Source: Limibacter armeniacum (GTDB lineage Bacteria; Bacteroidota; Bacteroidia; Cytophagales; Flammeovirgaceae). Taken from it: DNA of 64,000 nucleotides. Made by a program: the position numbers and the translations under genes. This document shows positions 33,929 to 43,935 of this stretch, in pieces. Under the pieces are notes generated by a model, which was given only the letters and a program-made list of their open reading frames with translations, had not been told where the DNA came from and ran no database searches. Where the stretch lies: assembly GCF_036880985.1 (NCBI RefSeq), contig NZ_JBAJNO010000008.1, positions 2,233,500-2,297,499 on the forward strand. Reading direction: 5' to 3'. Position 1 is the first letter of the stretch, and the number at the start of each line of letters is the position of its first letter.

Positions 33929-34612
33929 TTACTTGTCATTTGAATCAATCAACGATTGAATGGTATCGATGACCAATGAAGGGTCCAGCCTTTGATAAGG
34001 GCTTAGCGACAGAAAGTGCATTCTAATAATCCCTGACCTGTCAATCAGATATGTGGCAGGGATGGGGAGTTTGAGGGTGCCTTCTCCATTGAATTTTTCG
34101 AGATGGACATTCTGGTTGTGGTAAATATTGTTCAGGTAATTTGGTACTGTATAACCTATTCTAAAACGCTCAGCTACTTTACAATTTGGGTCACTGTAAA
34201 GCTCAACTTTTAGTTTCCTTTGGTTTACCAAAGATTGGTTGTATTCTATTTTTTGGGGAGAGATCGCAATTACTTTCGCATCCAAAGTACTGAACTTCTC
34301 ATAATGCTTTTCATATTCAACTAATTCAATGTTGCAGAATGGGCACCAACTGCCCCTGAATATATTGATGACAAGCCACTTCCTGTTATGTATTTGACTA
34401 ATTTTTTGATGTTTCCCTTCTACATCCTGTAATGCAAAAGATGGCATGACGTCACCAGTCTGTAATGCAAAGTTTGTAAGGTCAGATGCAGAAAGTGTAT
34501 CGGCAATTGCTTTATACTTGGCAAGGTCATCCGGGTTAGAGGTTTTAGCTAACTTCTCGGCAGTTAACAAGAGTCTTTCTGAAAATGACACAGAGGTGAA
34601 ACTAGTTTTCAA
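33929..34612 (-). CDS. Peroxiredoxin-like AhpC/TSA family protein
   Basis: A 227-residue protein with a helical N-terminal part (1-50) and a thioredoxin-fold redoxin domain. The active site FRGSWCPFCNIELVEYEKHY near 85-104 gives a CxxC pair, as in the PrxL-type peroxiredoxin-like family. There is no secretion signal, so it is cytoplasmic. It probably reduces peroxides or disulphides. It is divergently transcribed from the glutaryl-CoA dehydrogenase gene. Confidence 0.8.
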   Translation of the reverse strand: MKTSFTSVSFSERLLLTAEKLAKTSNPDDLAKYKAIADTLSASDLTNFALQTGDVMPSFALQDVEGKHQKISQIHNRKWLVINIFRGSWCPFCNIELVEYEKHYEKFSTLDAKVIAISPQKIEYNQSLVNQRKLKVELYSDPNCKVAERFRIGYTVPNYLNNIYHNQNVHLEKFNGEGTLKLPIPATYLIDRSGIIRMHFLSLSPYQRLDPSLVIDTIQSLIDSNDK

Positions 34613-34740
34613 GATGGTAGACTTTTGGTTTAACGGGAAAGGTTTAGTTGTATCAATATAATTCTATTAAGTTGAAGAGGATAAGATTATATTGTAAAAA
34701 ACACAGATGAACCACCCTTAAAAACCAATAAATATTACAT

Positions 34741-35946
34741 ATGGAAAATGCGACGATTCAACACAAAAAAAGAGTTGATGATTTTCAATCTCCAGATTTT
34801 TATCAGTTAGATGACTTGTTGACAGATGAGCAGTTAATGATTAGAAATGCTGCTCGCGAGTTTGTCAAAAAAGAAGTTTCACCCATTATAGAGGACAGTG
34901 CTCAAAGCGCTAAATTCCCTTCTTATCTTATCAAAAAATTTGGGGAACAAGGATTGTTCGGACCTAGTATTCCTGAGGCATATGGTGGCGGTGGAATGTG
35001 TGATATTTCCTATGGGCTAATTATGCAAGAGGTTGAGCGAGGCGATTCAGGCTTGCGTTCCATGGCTTCAGTGCAAAGTTCTTTGGTGATGCATCCGATC
35101 TTTGAATATGGAAATGAGTCGCAAAGAATGAAATGGTTACCCAAATTGGCAAGCGGGGAGATGTTAGGTTGTTTTGGACTGACAGAGCCTGATTTTGGTT
35201 CGAATCCATCAGGAATGAGAACACACTTTACAGATGAGGGGGATCATTACCTGCTAAACGGAAGTAAAATGTGGATTACCAATTCTCCGTTAGCAGATAT
35301 TGCAGTGGTTTGGGCTAAAAATGAAGCAGGCAGGGTACATGGACTTGTAGTGGAAAAAGGTATGGAAGGCTTTTCAGCACCCGAAATACATAACAAGTGG
35401 TCGCTGAGGGCAAGTATCACGGGAGAGTTGGTATTTGACAATGTAAAAGTTCCAAAAGAAAACCTATTGGAAGGGAAAAGTGGATTAGGTGCTCCATTGA
35501 AATGTTTGGATAGTGCCCGTTATGGAATCTCATGGGGTGCTTTAGGAGCTGCCATGGATTGCTATGAAACGGCTAGGAAGTACACATTGGAAAGAGAACA
35601 GTTCGACAAACCAATTGCGGGTTTTCAGTTAACTCAAAAGAAGCTGGCTGAAATGCTGACTGAAATAACCAAAGCCCAGCTGCTTTGCCTAAGATTAGGG
35701 CAATTGAAGAATGCAGGGAAAGCAACTTCAGCACAGATTTCAATGGCTAAGAGAAATAATGTAGAAATAGCACTCAAAATAGCAAGAGAAGCTAGACAGA
35801 TGTTAGGAGGGATGGGCATCACAGGAGAGTATCCTATCATGAGGCACATGATGAATTTGGAGTCTGTTGTAACATATGAAGGCACTCATGATATCCACCT
35901 TCTGATTCTTGGTCATGAAATTACAGGAATACCGGCATTCAAATAA
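34741..35946 (+). CDS. gcdH: Glutaryl-CoA dehydrogenase
   Basis: A 401-residue acyl-CoA dehydrogenase that oxidises and decarboxylates glutaryl-CoA to crotonyl-CoA in lysine and tryptophan breakdown. FGLTEPDFGSNPSGM near 140-154 and MWITNSP near 177-183 are the flavin and substrate loops. The catalytic glutamate lies in VVTYEGTHDIH near 378-388, followed by the LILGHEITGIPAFK ending typical of GCDH. Other members of the pathway are not adjacent. Confidence 0.88.
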   Translation: MENATIQHKKRVDDFQSPDFYQLDDLLTDEQLMIRNAAREFVKKEVSPIIEDSAQSAKFPSYLIKKFGEQGLFGPSIPEAYGGGGMCDISYGLIMQEVERGDSGLRSMASVQSSLVMHPIFEYGNESQRMKWLPKLASGEMLGCFGLTEPDFGSNPSGMRTHFTDEGDHYLLNGSKMWITNSPLADIAVVWAKNEAGRVHGLVVEKGMEGFSAPEIHNKWSLRASITGELVFDNVKVPKENLLEGKSGLGAPLKCLDSARYGISWGALGAAMDCYETARKYTLEREQFDKPIAGFQLTQKKLAEMLTEITKAQLLCLRLGQLKNAGKATSAQISMAKRNNVEIALKIAREARQMLGGMGITGEYPIMRHMMNLESVVTYEGTHDIHLLILGHEITGIPAFK

Positions 35947-35967
35947 GAGGTTGTCATAGAATAATTG

Positions 35968-35975
35968 TAATTTTG
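35968..35975 (+). promoter_or_regulatory. Minus-7 promoter box of the RluE-type gene
   Basis: TAATTTTG matches TAnnTTTG, 35 nt before the start. The nearest TTG lies 14 nt upstream, shorter than usual. Confidence 0.35.
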
Positions 35976-36010
35976 CAGTCCTTTTTGGAAATAAAGACTG
36001 AAACGCACAA

Positions 36011-36610
36011 ATGGACTTTAAATACTACATTATCTATAAGCCTTACGGTATGTTGCCCCAGTTTAGTGATGCTGATGGTAGACCAACTTTGGGGCAACTT
36101 TATTCCTTTCCGAAGGATGTTTATCCGGTTGGAAGGCTCGATCTTGATAGCGAAGGGTTGTTGATTATCACGAATGATAAGCGACTGAACCATCGTTTGC
36201 TTGACCCGAAGTTTAAACATAAACGGGAATATCTTGTTCAGGTAGATGGTGACGTTACACCTGAAGCAATAGCAGAATTATCTAATGGCGTGACGATTTC
36301 TGTCAATAAGAAGAAACACAATACTTTGCCTGCTATTGCTAAAAAGATGGAGGATGTTCCTGAGCTGCCTGAGAGAAATCCACCCGTAAGATACCGGAAA
36401 TCAATCCCAACTTCATTCGTTTCCTTGACGCTGACAGAGGGGAAAAACAGACAAGTCAGAAAAATGACTGCAGCTGTTGGTTTTCCTACACTGAGGCTTA
36501 TCAGAGTGAAAATTGAAAAGTTACGATTGGGACAAATGAACCCAGGTGAGGTGATGGAACTTAAAAGAGATGTGATTTATAAAGCACTCTTTGGCAAGTC
36601 TAAAATTTAA
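36011..36610 (+). CDS. rluE: Pseudouridine synthase of the RluE/RsuA family
   Basis: A 199-residue RNA pseudouridine synthase. The catalytic aspartate is D44 in VGRLDLDSEGLLIITND, and KREYLVQVDG plus LTEGKNRQVRKM are family motifs. No S4 domain is present, as in RluE, which modifies U2457 of 23S rRNA in E. coli; the exact target here is inferred. The gene ends inside a region where its terminator overlaps the 3' end of convergent sixA. Confidence 0.85.
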   Translation: MDFKYYIIYKPYGMLPQFSDADGRPTLGQLYSFPKDVYPVGRLDLDSEGLLIITNDKRLNHRLLDPKFKHKREYLVQVDGDVTPEAIAELSNGVTISVNKKKHNTLPAIAKKMEDVPELPERNPPVRYRKSIPTSFVSLTLTEGKNRQVRKMTAAVGFPTLRLIRVKIEKLRLGQMNPGEVMELKRDVIYKALFGKSKI

Positions 36611-36626
36611 ACATCTTCCATTTCCA

Positions 36627-37118
36627 TCAATCTTTGTAATTCTTAGGGAAGTCAAAAAATAATAGCTTCCCTTTTTTTGCCTCTTTCCAATGGTCGGTGT
36701 CAAAGGAAATACCGACTATGCCTGCTGTAGGAATATTGTCAATATATTCATCAGTGAGTACATTGGCTAAGTCTGTAAATGTAGGGTTATGACCAAATAA
36801 CATCAGGGATGTAACTTTATCATCGCATGATTTGATTAGGGTCAATAAGGTATTGGTACTGGCTTCATATATTTTATCGGCATAGATAATATTATCAGGG
36901 TTAAGTCCAATTTCCTTCACAATTGTGATCGCAGTTTCCTTGGCTCTTTTTGCAGAAGATGAGATGACCTGCTGTGGAATAACCCCTTTTTCATGGAGTA
37001 CTTTTCCCATTAATGGGGCTGCTTTTAAGCCTCTTTTATTTAATGGTCTGTCAAAGTCTGAGAGTTCAGGGTGGTCCCAGCTTGACTTGGCGTGACGAAC
37101 CAGATAAAGTGTTTTCAT
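36627..37118 (-). CDS. sixA: SixA-type phosphohistidine phosphatase
   Basis: A 163-residue histidine-phosphatase-fold enzyme. LVRHAKSSWDHPELSDFDRPLNKRG at the N-terminus carries the catalytic RHA motif (His8), and LMLFGHNPTFTDLAN near 104-118 has the second histidine. SixA removes phosphate from phosphohistidine in Hpt or PTS proteins. An Hpt protein is encoded about 10 kb away, but no direct link is shown. The last codons overlap a plus-strand terminator. Confidence 0.88.
   Translation of the reverse strand: MKTLYLVRHAKSSWDHPELSDFDRPLNKRGLKAAPLMGKVLHEKGVIPQQVISSSAKRAKETAITIVKEIGLNPDNIIYADKIYEASTNTLLTLIKSCDDKVTSLMLFGHNPTFTDLANVLTDEYIDNIPTAGIVGISFDTDHWKEAKKGKLLFFDFPKNYKD
36645..36679 (+). terminator. 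Plus-strand terminator inside the 3' end of sixA
   Basis: The stem AGGGAAG/CTTCCCT is followed by seven T. It ends the rluE transcript while lying in the sixA coding region, where the T run encodes the lysines of AKKGK. Confidence 0.65.
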
Positions 37119-37300
37119 GGAATTGATCCGAAAGTTTTGTTTAGATTAAATTTCTATCTAAAATACTATTTTGAAATATGCGTTGCTATTAAGTGAAGAA
37201 TAATTCAAAAATTAGATTAAATGTTTCAATTTTTTAGGCTGCTTATCAAACTGTTTTCTGAAGCTTAACACAAAGCAAAGCTGAACAAGACCAACATTGT

Positions 37301-38458
37301 ATGAGAATAATAATTGCCTTGGCAAGTCTACTTTGTCTTCTGGTTAATATGTCATCGGCTCAGGTTTCAACTCCCAAATATGCAAATGAATATTTAGCAA
37401 TTGGAGTGGGAGCAAGAGGCTTGGCGATGTCCAATTCACAGGTTGATATTGTGGATGATGCTACTGCTGGGTATTGGAACCCTGCAGGATTATTAAATAT
37501 AAAGGAGAAGTATTCCGCATCGCTGATGCATGCATCCTATTTTGCAGGTATAGCCAATTATGATTTTGCGGGTTTTTCGACAAACCTTGATAAGAAAAGT
37601 GCTATAGGTATTTCCGTTATTCGCTTCGCTGTCGATGATATTCCTGATACCAGATACCTTTTTGATGCGTCCGGAAACCTTGATTACTCACAGGTCAAGT
37701 CGTTTTCAGCCGCAGACTATGCCTTTATTTTTTCATATGCCCGCCGATTCCCTGCCTTGAAGGATATAAAGTTTGGTGCCAATGTAAAAGTGTTACATCG
37801 TAATGTTGGGATTTTTGCCAATGCTTGGGGGTTTGGCTTTGACTTAGGAGCACAAACAACATTAGGTAAATGGAATTTAGGTATAACAGCAAGGGATATT
37901 ACGGGTACATTTACAGCGTGGCGTTTCAATTCAGCTACCTTCTATGATGTGTTCTCACAAACAGATAATACAATTCCAGATAATTCCTTAGAAGTGGCTG
38001 TCCCTCGTCTCTTAATAGGCGGAGGTAGAAATTTCCCTATCCTATCCTCTAAGTCAAAAGATGATGTCAATACCCCTTCTATTTTGAGTTTGCTGGTATC
38101 AGTTGGGGCTGATATCACATTTGATGGTAAAAGGAATACTGTAATCAAGACTGAGTTTGGAAGTATTGACCCACATGCAGGTCTAGAGTTTCAGATTTAT
38201 GATGTGGCATTTGTACGTGGTGGAGTTGGAATGTTTCAATATGAAAAAGATTTTGATGGATCAGAGTCTCTTACTTTTCAACCAAACTTTGGATTAGGTA
38301 TAAAGCTGAAAGGCATTACGATTGATTATGCCCTGACTGATATTTCAGATCAGAGTGCTGCTTTGTATTCTCACGTATTTTCAATCAAAGCTGGATTTGG
38401 TGTTTCTAAAAACATCACACCTAGGTATCAGAGAAACAGGGATTTACTTTATTACTGA
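37301..38458 (+). CDS. PorV/PorQ family outer membrane protein
   Basis: A 385-residue FadL-like barrel with signal peptide (cut after MSSAQ). The family pattern is LAIGVGARGLAMSNSQVDIVDDATAGYWNPAGLL near 32-65. PorV shuttles type IX secretion cargo from the translocon to the PorU sortase. The gene ends 22 nt before a PorU-like sortase gene, the arrangement of the second pair often called PorV2/PorU2 in Cytophagales. Whether this is the main PorV or a paralogue cannot be settled from this window. Confidence 0.82.
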   Translation: MRIIIALASLLCLLVNMSSAQVSTPKYANEYLAIGVGARGLAMSNSQVDIVDDATAGYWNPAGLLNIKEKYSASLMHASYFAGIANYDFAGFSTNLDKKSAIGISVIRFAVDDIPDTRYLFDASGNLDYSQVKSFSAADYAFIFSYARRFPALKDIKFGANVKVLHRNVGIFANAWGFGFDLGAQTTLGKWNLGITARDITGTFTAWRFNSATFYDVFSQTDNTIPDNSLEVAVPRLLIGGGRNFPILSSKSKDDVNTPSILSLLVSVGADITFDGKRNTVIKTEFGSIDPHAGLEFQIYDVAFVRGGVGMFQYEKDFDGSESLTFQPNFGLGIKLKGITIDYALTDISDQSAALYSHVFSIKAGFGVSKNITPRYQRNRDLLYY

Positions 38459-38480
38459 TTGAACTATTAATGATAATAGT

Positions 38481-41400
38481 ATGAGATATATTCTAGTATT
38501 TATATTACTAACTTTTTCTTATCTGCATTCTTTCGCTCAATCAGCGTCTGAATTCAAAAACTCATGGATAAAGGACGATCAGAAATACTTCAAGCTTAAA
38601 GTAAGTGAAAATGGGGTATATCGTGTGACTTATGATGAGTTGAAAAGTGCAGGTTTCCCTGTTTTGACAGCAAAGTTTAATGAGCATCAGATGTATTGGA
38701 GAGGACTAGAGGTCGCTATACTTGTCCATGATGACGATGGAGATAATTTTTGGGATGCTGGTGATTACATTGAGTTTTATGGACAGAAGAACGAGGGTTT
38801 CCTAGATAAGGAGTTGTTTCAGTCAGGGGGAGGCAATAGTACAAACCCGTATGAAAGCCTTTATGGAGATGCGACTTATTACTTTCTGACAGTTGAACCA
38901 AACCTGACACAACCGAAAAGAATTCAGACTGCACAGGTTAGTGAGAGTGGGTTAGGTGTGGTCACTGAAGTCTATAGGCGAAAGCTATTTTCTTACAAAG
39001 ACAACTTCTCTTACGGTGAACCTGCATACATCGACTTTGAAAGAGATAAGGAGCATATTTACAACAGCTCTTATAACAGTGTAAAAGGATATACTGCTAC
39101 ACCAACCGTTCATAATAATATTTCGGACTATGGTAAGTGGGATGGGATATTTCAGTTAGATGAGTTTGATGCGAGCAGTGGTGGGAATTTTGAAGTAGCG
39201 TATGGCTTGGTAAGCTTTGAAGCAAAAGAATTTGGGGATTATATAGCGGAAATAGAGGTTTCTGTAGGACCTTCAGCAGCAAGCAAGCAGTTGCTGGATA
39301 CCGTATTGTCAATACAGGAGTATAAATCCCTGAATGTATTGCATGACCTTCCTTCATCAAACATCAGCAGTACGGGAGAATTGAACCTTTCATTTTTTGA
39401 TAAGACTCATGCTACCTTAACTCCAAACAGGAAATATATCAACTATGCTCCTTCTTATTTCTTGTTTACATATCCTATAACGGATATTCTGAATGGAGAT
39501 AATTCAAATGAAGTATTGCTCGAACCTTCTTCAAGTACTGTAGGAAGCTTGGTGAAACAATCGGGAGGAAGTAGGCTTTGGGTTTTTGCAGATACGGATG
39601 AAACTAAGTCTACCCCAATTATCCTTTCTGAAAATAGTGCAGGTCAATTTAAAATGCCTGCTGGTCTCAATACAACTTCAGGAGATAAGGTTGAAGGGGT
39701 TGTCTTTAAAGAAACTCAATCAGTTGAGGCAATCTCCAATGCTACATTTTTGTATTTGAATCCAACTTCAACTTATGACTTTTTGCTGGTTACGCATAAA
39801 TCATTGGCTGAAAGAGCTGGAAGCTATCAGGTTAATGATGTCATAACAGAGTATGTGAAATACAGAGAAAGTGAAGCTGGTGGTGGACACAGTGTATTAT
39901 TGGCTTACATTGATGACCTATACAATACTTTCAGTTATGGAGAGGTATCCCCTTTGGCATTGAGGGAGTTTTCAAGAATGATGTGGAATACGCATCAGTC
40001 TGAGTATCTCTATCTGATCGGAAAAGGGCTTAGTCTAAATATAGCAAGTGGTGAAGATGAGAAGAACCTGATTCCGGCATTTGGCCTTCCAGCAACTGAT
40101 TTGGGTATTACTTTCGGATTGGAGGGGAGTGCTACTGAAAATCAGTTTGTACCGTATATGGCAGTTGGTAGACTCCCTGCCAGAACACCATTGCATGTTG
40201 CCAATTACCTTGATAAAGTAAAGGTATATGAGGGCGAAGGTTTTATGGACTTGTGGAAGAAGAAGTCATTGGCACTTGCTGGGGGTTTTTCAGGAAAAGA
40301 CAATACTCGATTTATTTATTACCTGAACAGTTTAAACCAATATTATGAATCACAGTTTGTAGGGGGAACTACAAAGATGGTGAGTAAGTCTTCTACGGAT
40401 AGGGTTGAACTGGTAGATGTAACAGAAGATGTAAACAATGGAGTTGGGTTAATGACTTTCTTTGGACATTCCTCATCTGTTGGACCTGATATTGAAGTGG
40501 GAAGGGTAGAGCAGGGATATGAAAACTTTGCTCGTTATCCTGTTGTGCTAATGAATGGATGCAGTGGTGGAAACATCTACCAAAACCAGGAAACATGGGC
40601 AGAAAACTGGACATTGGCAAAAGATCGGGGAGCCGTATTGTTTATGTCAAAATCAGGTTATGCATTGGATGTGAATAATATCCTTTTGGCTTCGAATAGT
40701 TATATCTATAATAATGCATTAGCTGTATACCAAAGAGCGTTTAGCGATAGTACCTTGGTTGGTAAACCTTTTGGTAAAGCAGTACAGGAAGCGTATAAGG
40801 AAATCATCATCGACTCAAAAAATAAAAGTGATTTCAATATTTACTTGTCCCATGTGGAGCAAATTGTTTATCAAGGAGACCCAGCAATACAGATCACTGC
40901 TGATAAACCGGAATTGGCAATTAAGAAGGGAGAAGTGAATTTCCTTCCATTAGGAGAAGATGAAGCGTTGAGGTCAACGTCTGATTCATTTGCAATTGAG
41001 TTTCCTATTTATAATTACGGTAAATATACAGCTGGTGAATCTGTAAATATTGAAATCAAAAGACTGATAGGGGAAAGCAAGCAAGTTTCAATAAAGCAAT
41101 TTACAGTCCTGATGCCTAAAAGTGTTGATACAGTCAATATTGTATGGGACAATAGGTATGATAAGGATATTGCTTCTGGCGCCAATGAGTTTGAAATTAA
41201 ATTGGATTACGAAGATGTACATGATGAGTATGATGATATCTTGAACAATGTCATTACAGAGGTATATAACTTTCCTTCAAACTTTAACAGAATCGTCTAT
41301 CCAAAGAATTTCAGTGTAGTGGGGACAGAAGAAATCACTGTTTATACGCATGACTTAGGATACAGCGGAGAGGATAGAGATGTGTATTTGGAAGTTTTCT

Positions 41401-43862
41401 CACCTTCTACTGGTATTTCCAATGTCCGTTTATCTCCGATTGAGGTGGGGAATGGATTGGCTAAGTGGACATTGAATTTGAATGAATACAGTGTTGGTTC
41501 ATTGGACAATAATGAAGTCTTTTTCATTAGAACAGGATATGCTGTCGCTGATGAGAATGATGTGGAGGTTTTGGATGAGATTTCATTTACCTACCGGAAA
41601 GGAGAGAAGGGTTGGATGCAAAGTGTTGTGCCTGAATTTGAGAAGGACTCTCTGAAGAACGTTCAGCTAAGTAGCAATGGACTTTGGTCAATTAAGAATA
41701 AGGAAATTGATCTTGAAATCTATACATCTCCTGACCAGTATTATGTCCTGTATAATGGAAAAGAAGTGATCAGTAATAGGTATTGTCATGAAGTTGTTCC
41801 TAACAGGCAGTACCACCTGAATTCTAAGCTGCTTATGTTAGCTATAGATCATAAGACAGGAGAGTTTGCAGCGTATTCTAAAAGAAGGTGGAATAACAGG
41901 GCTACTGGTAATGATTTGGATCGTATGATTTGTGGTATTTGGAATAACAGTCCATCTGTATGGATGTTGGACTCACATTTCAAGCCTAATCCAAGTACAA
42001 GGTGCGCAAGTAACTTAGTAGCATTTATGTATGGAGACGAGCAATGTAACCCAATCAATGATGACAATAGCATTATCATGCAAGGTACTTATGATCCTGA
42101 AGATTATGCCATTATCCTAACTACAAAGGGGATGGATTTATCAGGACTTAAATCATCTTGGACAGGGACTTGGCAATCTAACTACGATGAAACAGTACCA
42201 TCAACTTGGAGTAACTACCAAGTTTTGTATGAGGCAGGTATAGATACTACAGATAATAGCAAGCTAAATACGCAGGAAGGAAGACCATACATAGCAGTGG
42301 TTCGTAGGAATGCTAGAAGTTTGGGACTGGAAGCAGATGTTGTCGAGCGCATTGCAACCGATGAGGGTGGAGATGTCAACATAAACTATCACATTGATAT
42401 TGTACCTGAAAACGGCGTTGTGGAAACTGCATTTATTGGTCCAGCCAATAGTTGGGAATCTTTAAGACTAGGAATGGAGTCTAGTGTAAATGACAGTTGG
42501 GCGTTAACCTTAAGTGCTATTAATCCACAAGGTGTAAGTTTAGATACAACGATCACCAGTTATACTGGTGAAGTAGATTTATCATTTCTAAATACAAATG
42601 GAAAAGCTTATTACAGCCAGTTGAAGCTATCCATGGTGTTGATGGATACGGTAGACAATACCTTGCCTCAATTGAAATCTTGGAGGGTGAATTATACGCC
42701 AGCTCCTGAAGGGTTCCTTTACCTGACAGATAGCATGAAGCAAGTAAAGACTGAGTATTATCAGGGAGAAGATTATGCTGTAGCGTATTGGTTTGAAAAC
42801 TTATCTGAAGAAACATATCTGGAGGAGCAATTGGAAGCAGAATTCTTTAACTCCAAGGCTTCAGCAGATACACAAAGAGGAATTGTACCAGTGATTTCTC
42901 CTAAGCCAGGTGAGAGGACAAAGGTTGAGTATACAGCAAATACTTTTGATCAAGGGCTAACGGGAAGTCAAAACCTTTCGGTAACAGTAGGTAGACCTGA
43001 GTATGAAGGATTCTTCTTCAACAATACCGAACAGTTTAACTTCAGTGTAGAAGCGGACAAAAAGAACCCATTCCTTGATATCCTATTTGATGGAAGAAGG
43101 ATTATGGATGGTGATATAGTGGCACCTAACCCTCAGCTTACTGTGTCTCTCAAAGATGATAACCCTTACTTGCTAAGAGAAAACTCAGATAACCTCAATA
43201 TTTACCTTAATGATGTCTTGCTTGATATCGAGTTGTCTGAAAAATCAGAAGACAATATTGGAGAGAATAATTATGTATTGAGTTTTCCTTTACCCCAAGC
43301 GATTACAAATGCTACTGCGTCAAATGGTAGGGTCGCTGCTTCAACATTGCTGAACGATAAAGGATACCTGAAAGACTCTACATATATACTGCATGTCGAG
43401 GCGCAGGATTTGGCTGGAAATTATGTAGGCAGTAATGTTAGTGAATCTGAAGATGACCCTGAGAAAGCACGTAAAGAATCTTATCGGGTTTCTTTCACAG
43501 TGGATAGTAAACCTTCGATTACACAATTTTATCCGTACCCTAACCCTTTTTCTGATAAGGTTCGATTTGTTTTTACCCTAAGGGGGATAGACGTTCCTGA
43601 TGAAATCAAAATTCAGATCATGACCGTGACAGGTAGAATCGTTCGTGAAATCACGCAGGATGAGCTAGGGCCTGTGCATATAGGAAACAACATCACTGAA
43701 TATGCTTGGGATGGCAGGGATGAGTTTGGAGACCAGTTGGCTAATGGGGTTTATCTATACAGGGTATTTGTAAGAATGAATGGGGCAGGGATGGAACACT
43801 ATGAAACAGATGGCGACTATTTATTCAAGAAGAATATTGGTAAGCTTTACTTGATGAAGTAA
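38481..43862 (+). CDS. PorU-like type IX secretion sortase, C25 peptidase family
   Basis: A secreted protein of 1793 residues, considerably longer than PorU of Porphyromonas (about 1160). After a signal peptide (cut near SFAQ), a gingipain-type C25 domain holds the dyad His663 in MTFFGHSSSVG and Cys694 in VVLMNGCSGG. Long beta-rich modules follow. The C-terminus has YPYPNPFSDKVRF, GRIVREI and WDGRDEFGDQLANGVYLYRVF, the FlgD-like/type A sorting-domain pattern of T9SS cargo. It would cut sorting domains and attach proteins to surface lipid. It is the second gene of a PorV-PorU-like unit ended by the terminator at 43882. Confidence 0.85.
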   Translation: MRYILVFILLTFSYLHSFAQSASEFKNSWIKDDQKYFKLKVSENGVYRVTYDELKSAGFPVLTAKFNEHQMYWRGLEVAILVHDDDGDNFWDAGDYIEFYGQKNEGFLDKELFQSGGGNSTNPYESLYGDATYYFLTVEPNLTQPKRIQTAQVSESGLGVVTEVYRRKLFSYKDNFSYGEPAYIDFERDKEHIYNSSYNSVKGYTATPTVHNNISDYGKWDGIFQLDEFDASSGGNFEVAYGLVSFEAKEFGDYIAEIEVSVGPSAASKQLLDTVLSIQEYKSLNVLHDLPSSNISSTGELNLSFFDKTHATLTPNRKYINYAPSYFLFTYPITDILNGDNSNEVLLEPSSSTVGSLVKQSGGSRLWVFADTDETKSTPIILSENSAGQFKMPAGLNTTSGDKVEGVVFKETQSVEAISNATFLYLNPTSTYDFLLVTHKSLAERAGSYQVNDVITEYVKYRESEAGGGHSVLLAYIDDLYNTFSYGEVSPLALREFSRMMWNTHQSEYLYLIGKGLSLNIASGEDEKNLIPAFGLPATDLGITFGLEGSATENQFVPYMAVGRLPARTPLHVANYLDKVKVYEGEGFMDLWKKKSLALAGGFSGKDNTRFIYYLNSLNQYYESQFVGGTTKMVSKSSTDRVELVDVTEDVNNGVGLMTFFGHSSSVGPDIEVGRVEQGYENFARYPVVLMNGCSGGNIYQNQETWAENWTLAKDRGAVLFMSKSGYALDVNNILLASNSYIYNNALAVYQRAFSDSTLVGKPFGKAVQEAYKEIIIDSKNKSDFNIYLSHVEQIVYQGDPAIQITADKPELAIKKGEVNFLPLGEDEALRSTSDSFAIEFPIYNYGKYTAGESVNIEIKRLIGESKQVSIKQFTVLMPKSVDTVNIVWDNRYDKDIASGANEFEIKLDYEDVHDEYDDILNNVITEVYNFPSNFNRIVYPKNFSVVGTEEITVYTHDLGYSGEDRDVYLEVFSPSTGISNVRLSPIEVGNGLAKWTLNLNEYSVGSLDNNEVFFIRTGYAVADENDVEVLDEISFTYRKGEKGWMQSVVPEFEKDSLKNVQLSSNGLWSIKNKEIDLEIYTSPDQYYVLYNGKEVISNRYCHEVVPNRQYHLNSKLLMLAIDHKTGEFAAYSKRRWNNRATGNDLDRMICGIWNNSPSVWMLDSHFKPNPSTRCASNLVAFMYGDEQCNPINDDNSIIMQGTYDPEDYAIILTTKGMDLSGLKSSWTGTWQSNYDETVPSTWSNYQVLYEAGIDTTDNSKLNTQEGRPYIAVVRRNARSLGLEADVVERIATDEGGDVNINYHIDIVPENGVVETAFIGPANSWESLRLGMESSVNDSWALTLSAINPQGVSLDTTITSYTGEVDLSFLNTNGKAYYSQLKLSMVLMDTVDNTLPQLKSWRVNYTPAPEGFLYLTDSMKQVKTEYYQGEDYAVAYWFENLSEETYLEEQLEAEFFNSKASADTQRGIVPVISPKPGERTKVEYTANTFDQGLTGSQNLSVTVGRPEYEGFFFNNTEQFNFSVEADKKNPFLDILFDGRRIMDGDIVAPNPQLTVSLKDDNPYLLRENSDNLNIYLNDVLLDIELSEKSEDNIGENNYVLSFPLPQAITNATASNGRVAASTLLNDKGYLKDSTYILHVEAQDLAGNYVGSNVSESEDDPEKARKESYRVSFTVDSKPSITQFYPYPNPFSDKVRFVFTLRGIDVPDEIKIQIMTVTGRIVREITQDELGPVHIGNNITEYAWDGRDEFGDQLANGVYLYRVFVRMNGAGMEHYETDGDYLFKKNIGKLYLMK

Positions 43863-43881
43863 TCATCAAGTAAGTACAAAT

Positions 43882-43913
43882 AAAAAGGTCAGCATTACTG
43901 CTGACCTTTTTTT
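43882..43913. terminator. Bidirectional terminator between the porU-like gene and gltA
   Basis: An 8-bp stem GGTCAGCA/TGCTGACC with loop TTAC is flanked by A5 on the left and T7 on the right. Confidence 0.85.
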
Positions 43914-43935
43914 ATGCTTTGTTTCTAAATTGAAA

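Noticed and set aside
35195-35205. GGTTCGAATCC-like string resembling a tRNA T-arm
   Set aside because: It lies inside the glutaryl-CoA dehydrogenase coding region (FGSNPSG), and no cloverleaf surrounds it.
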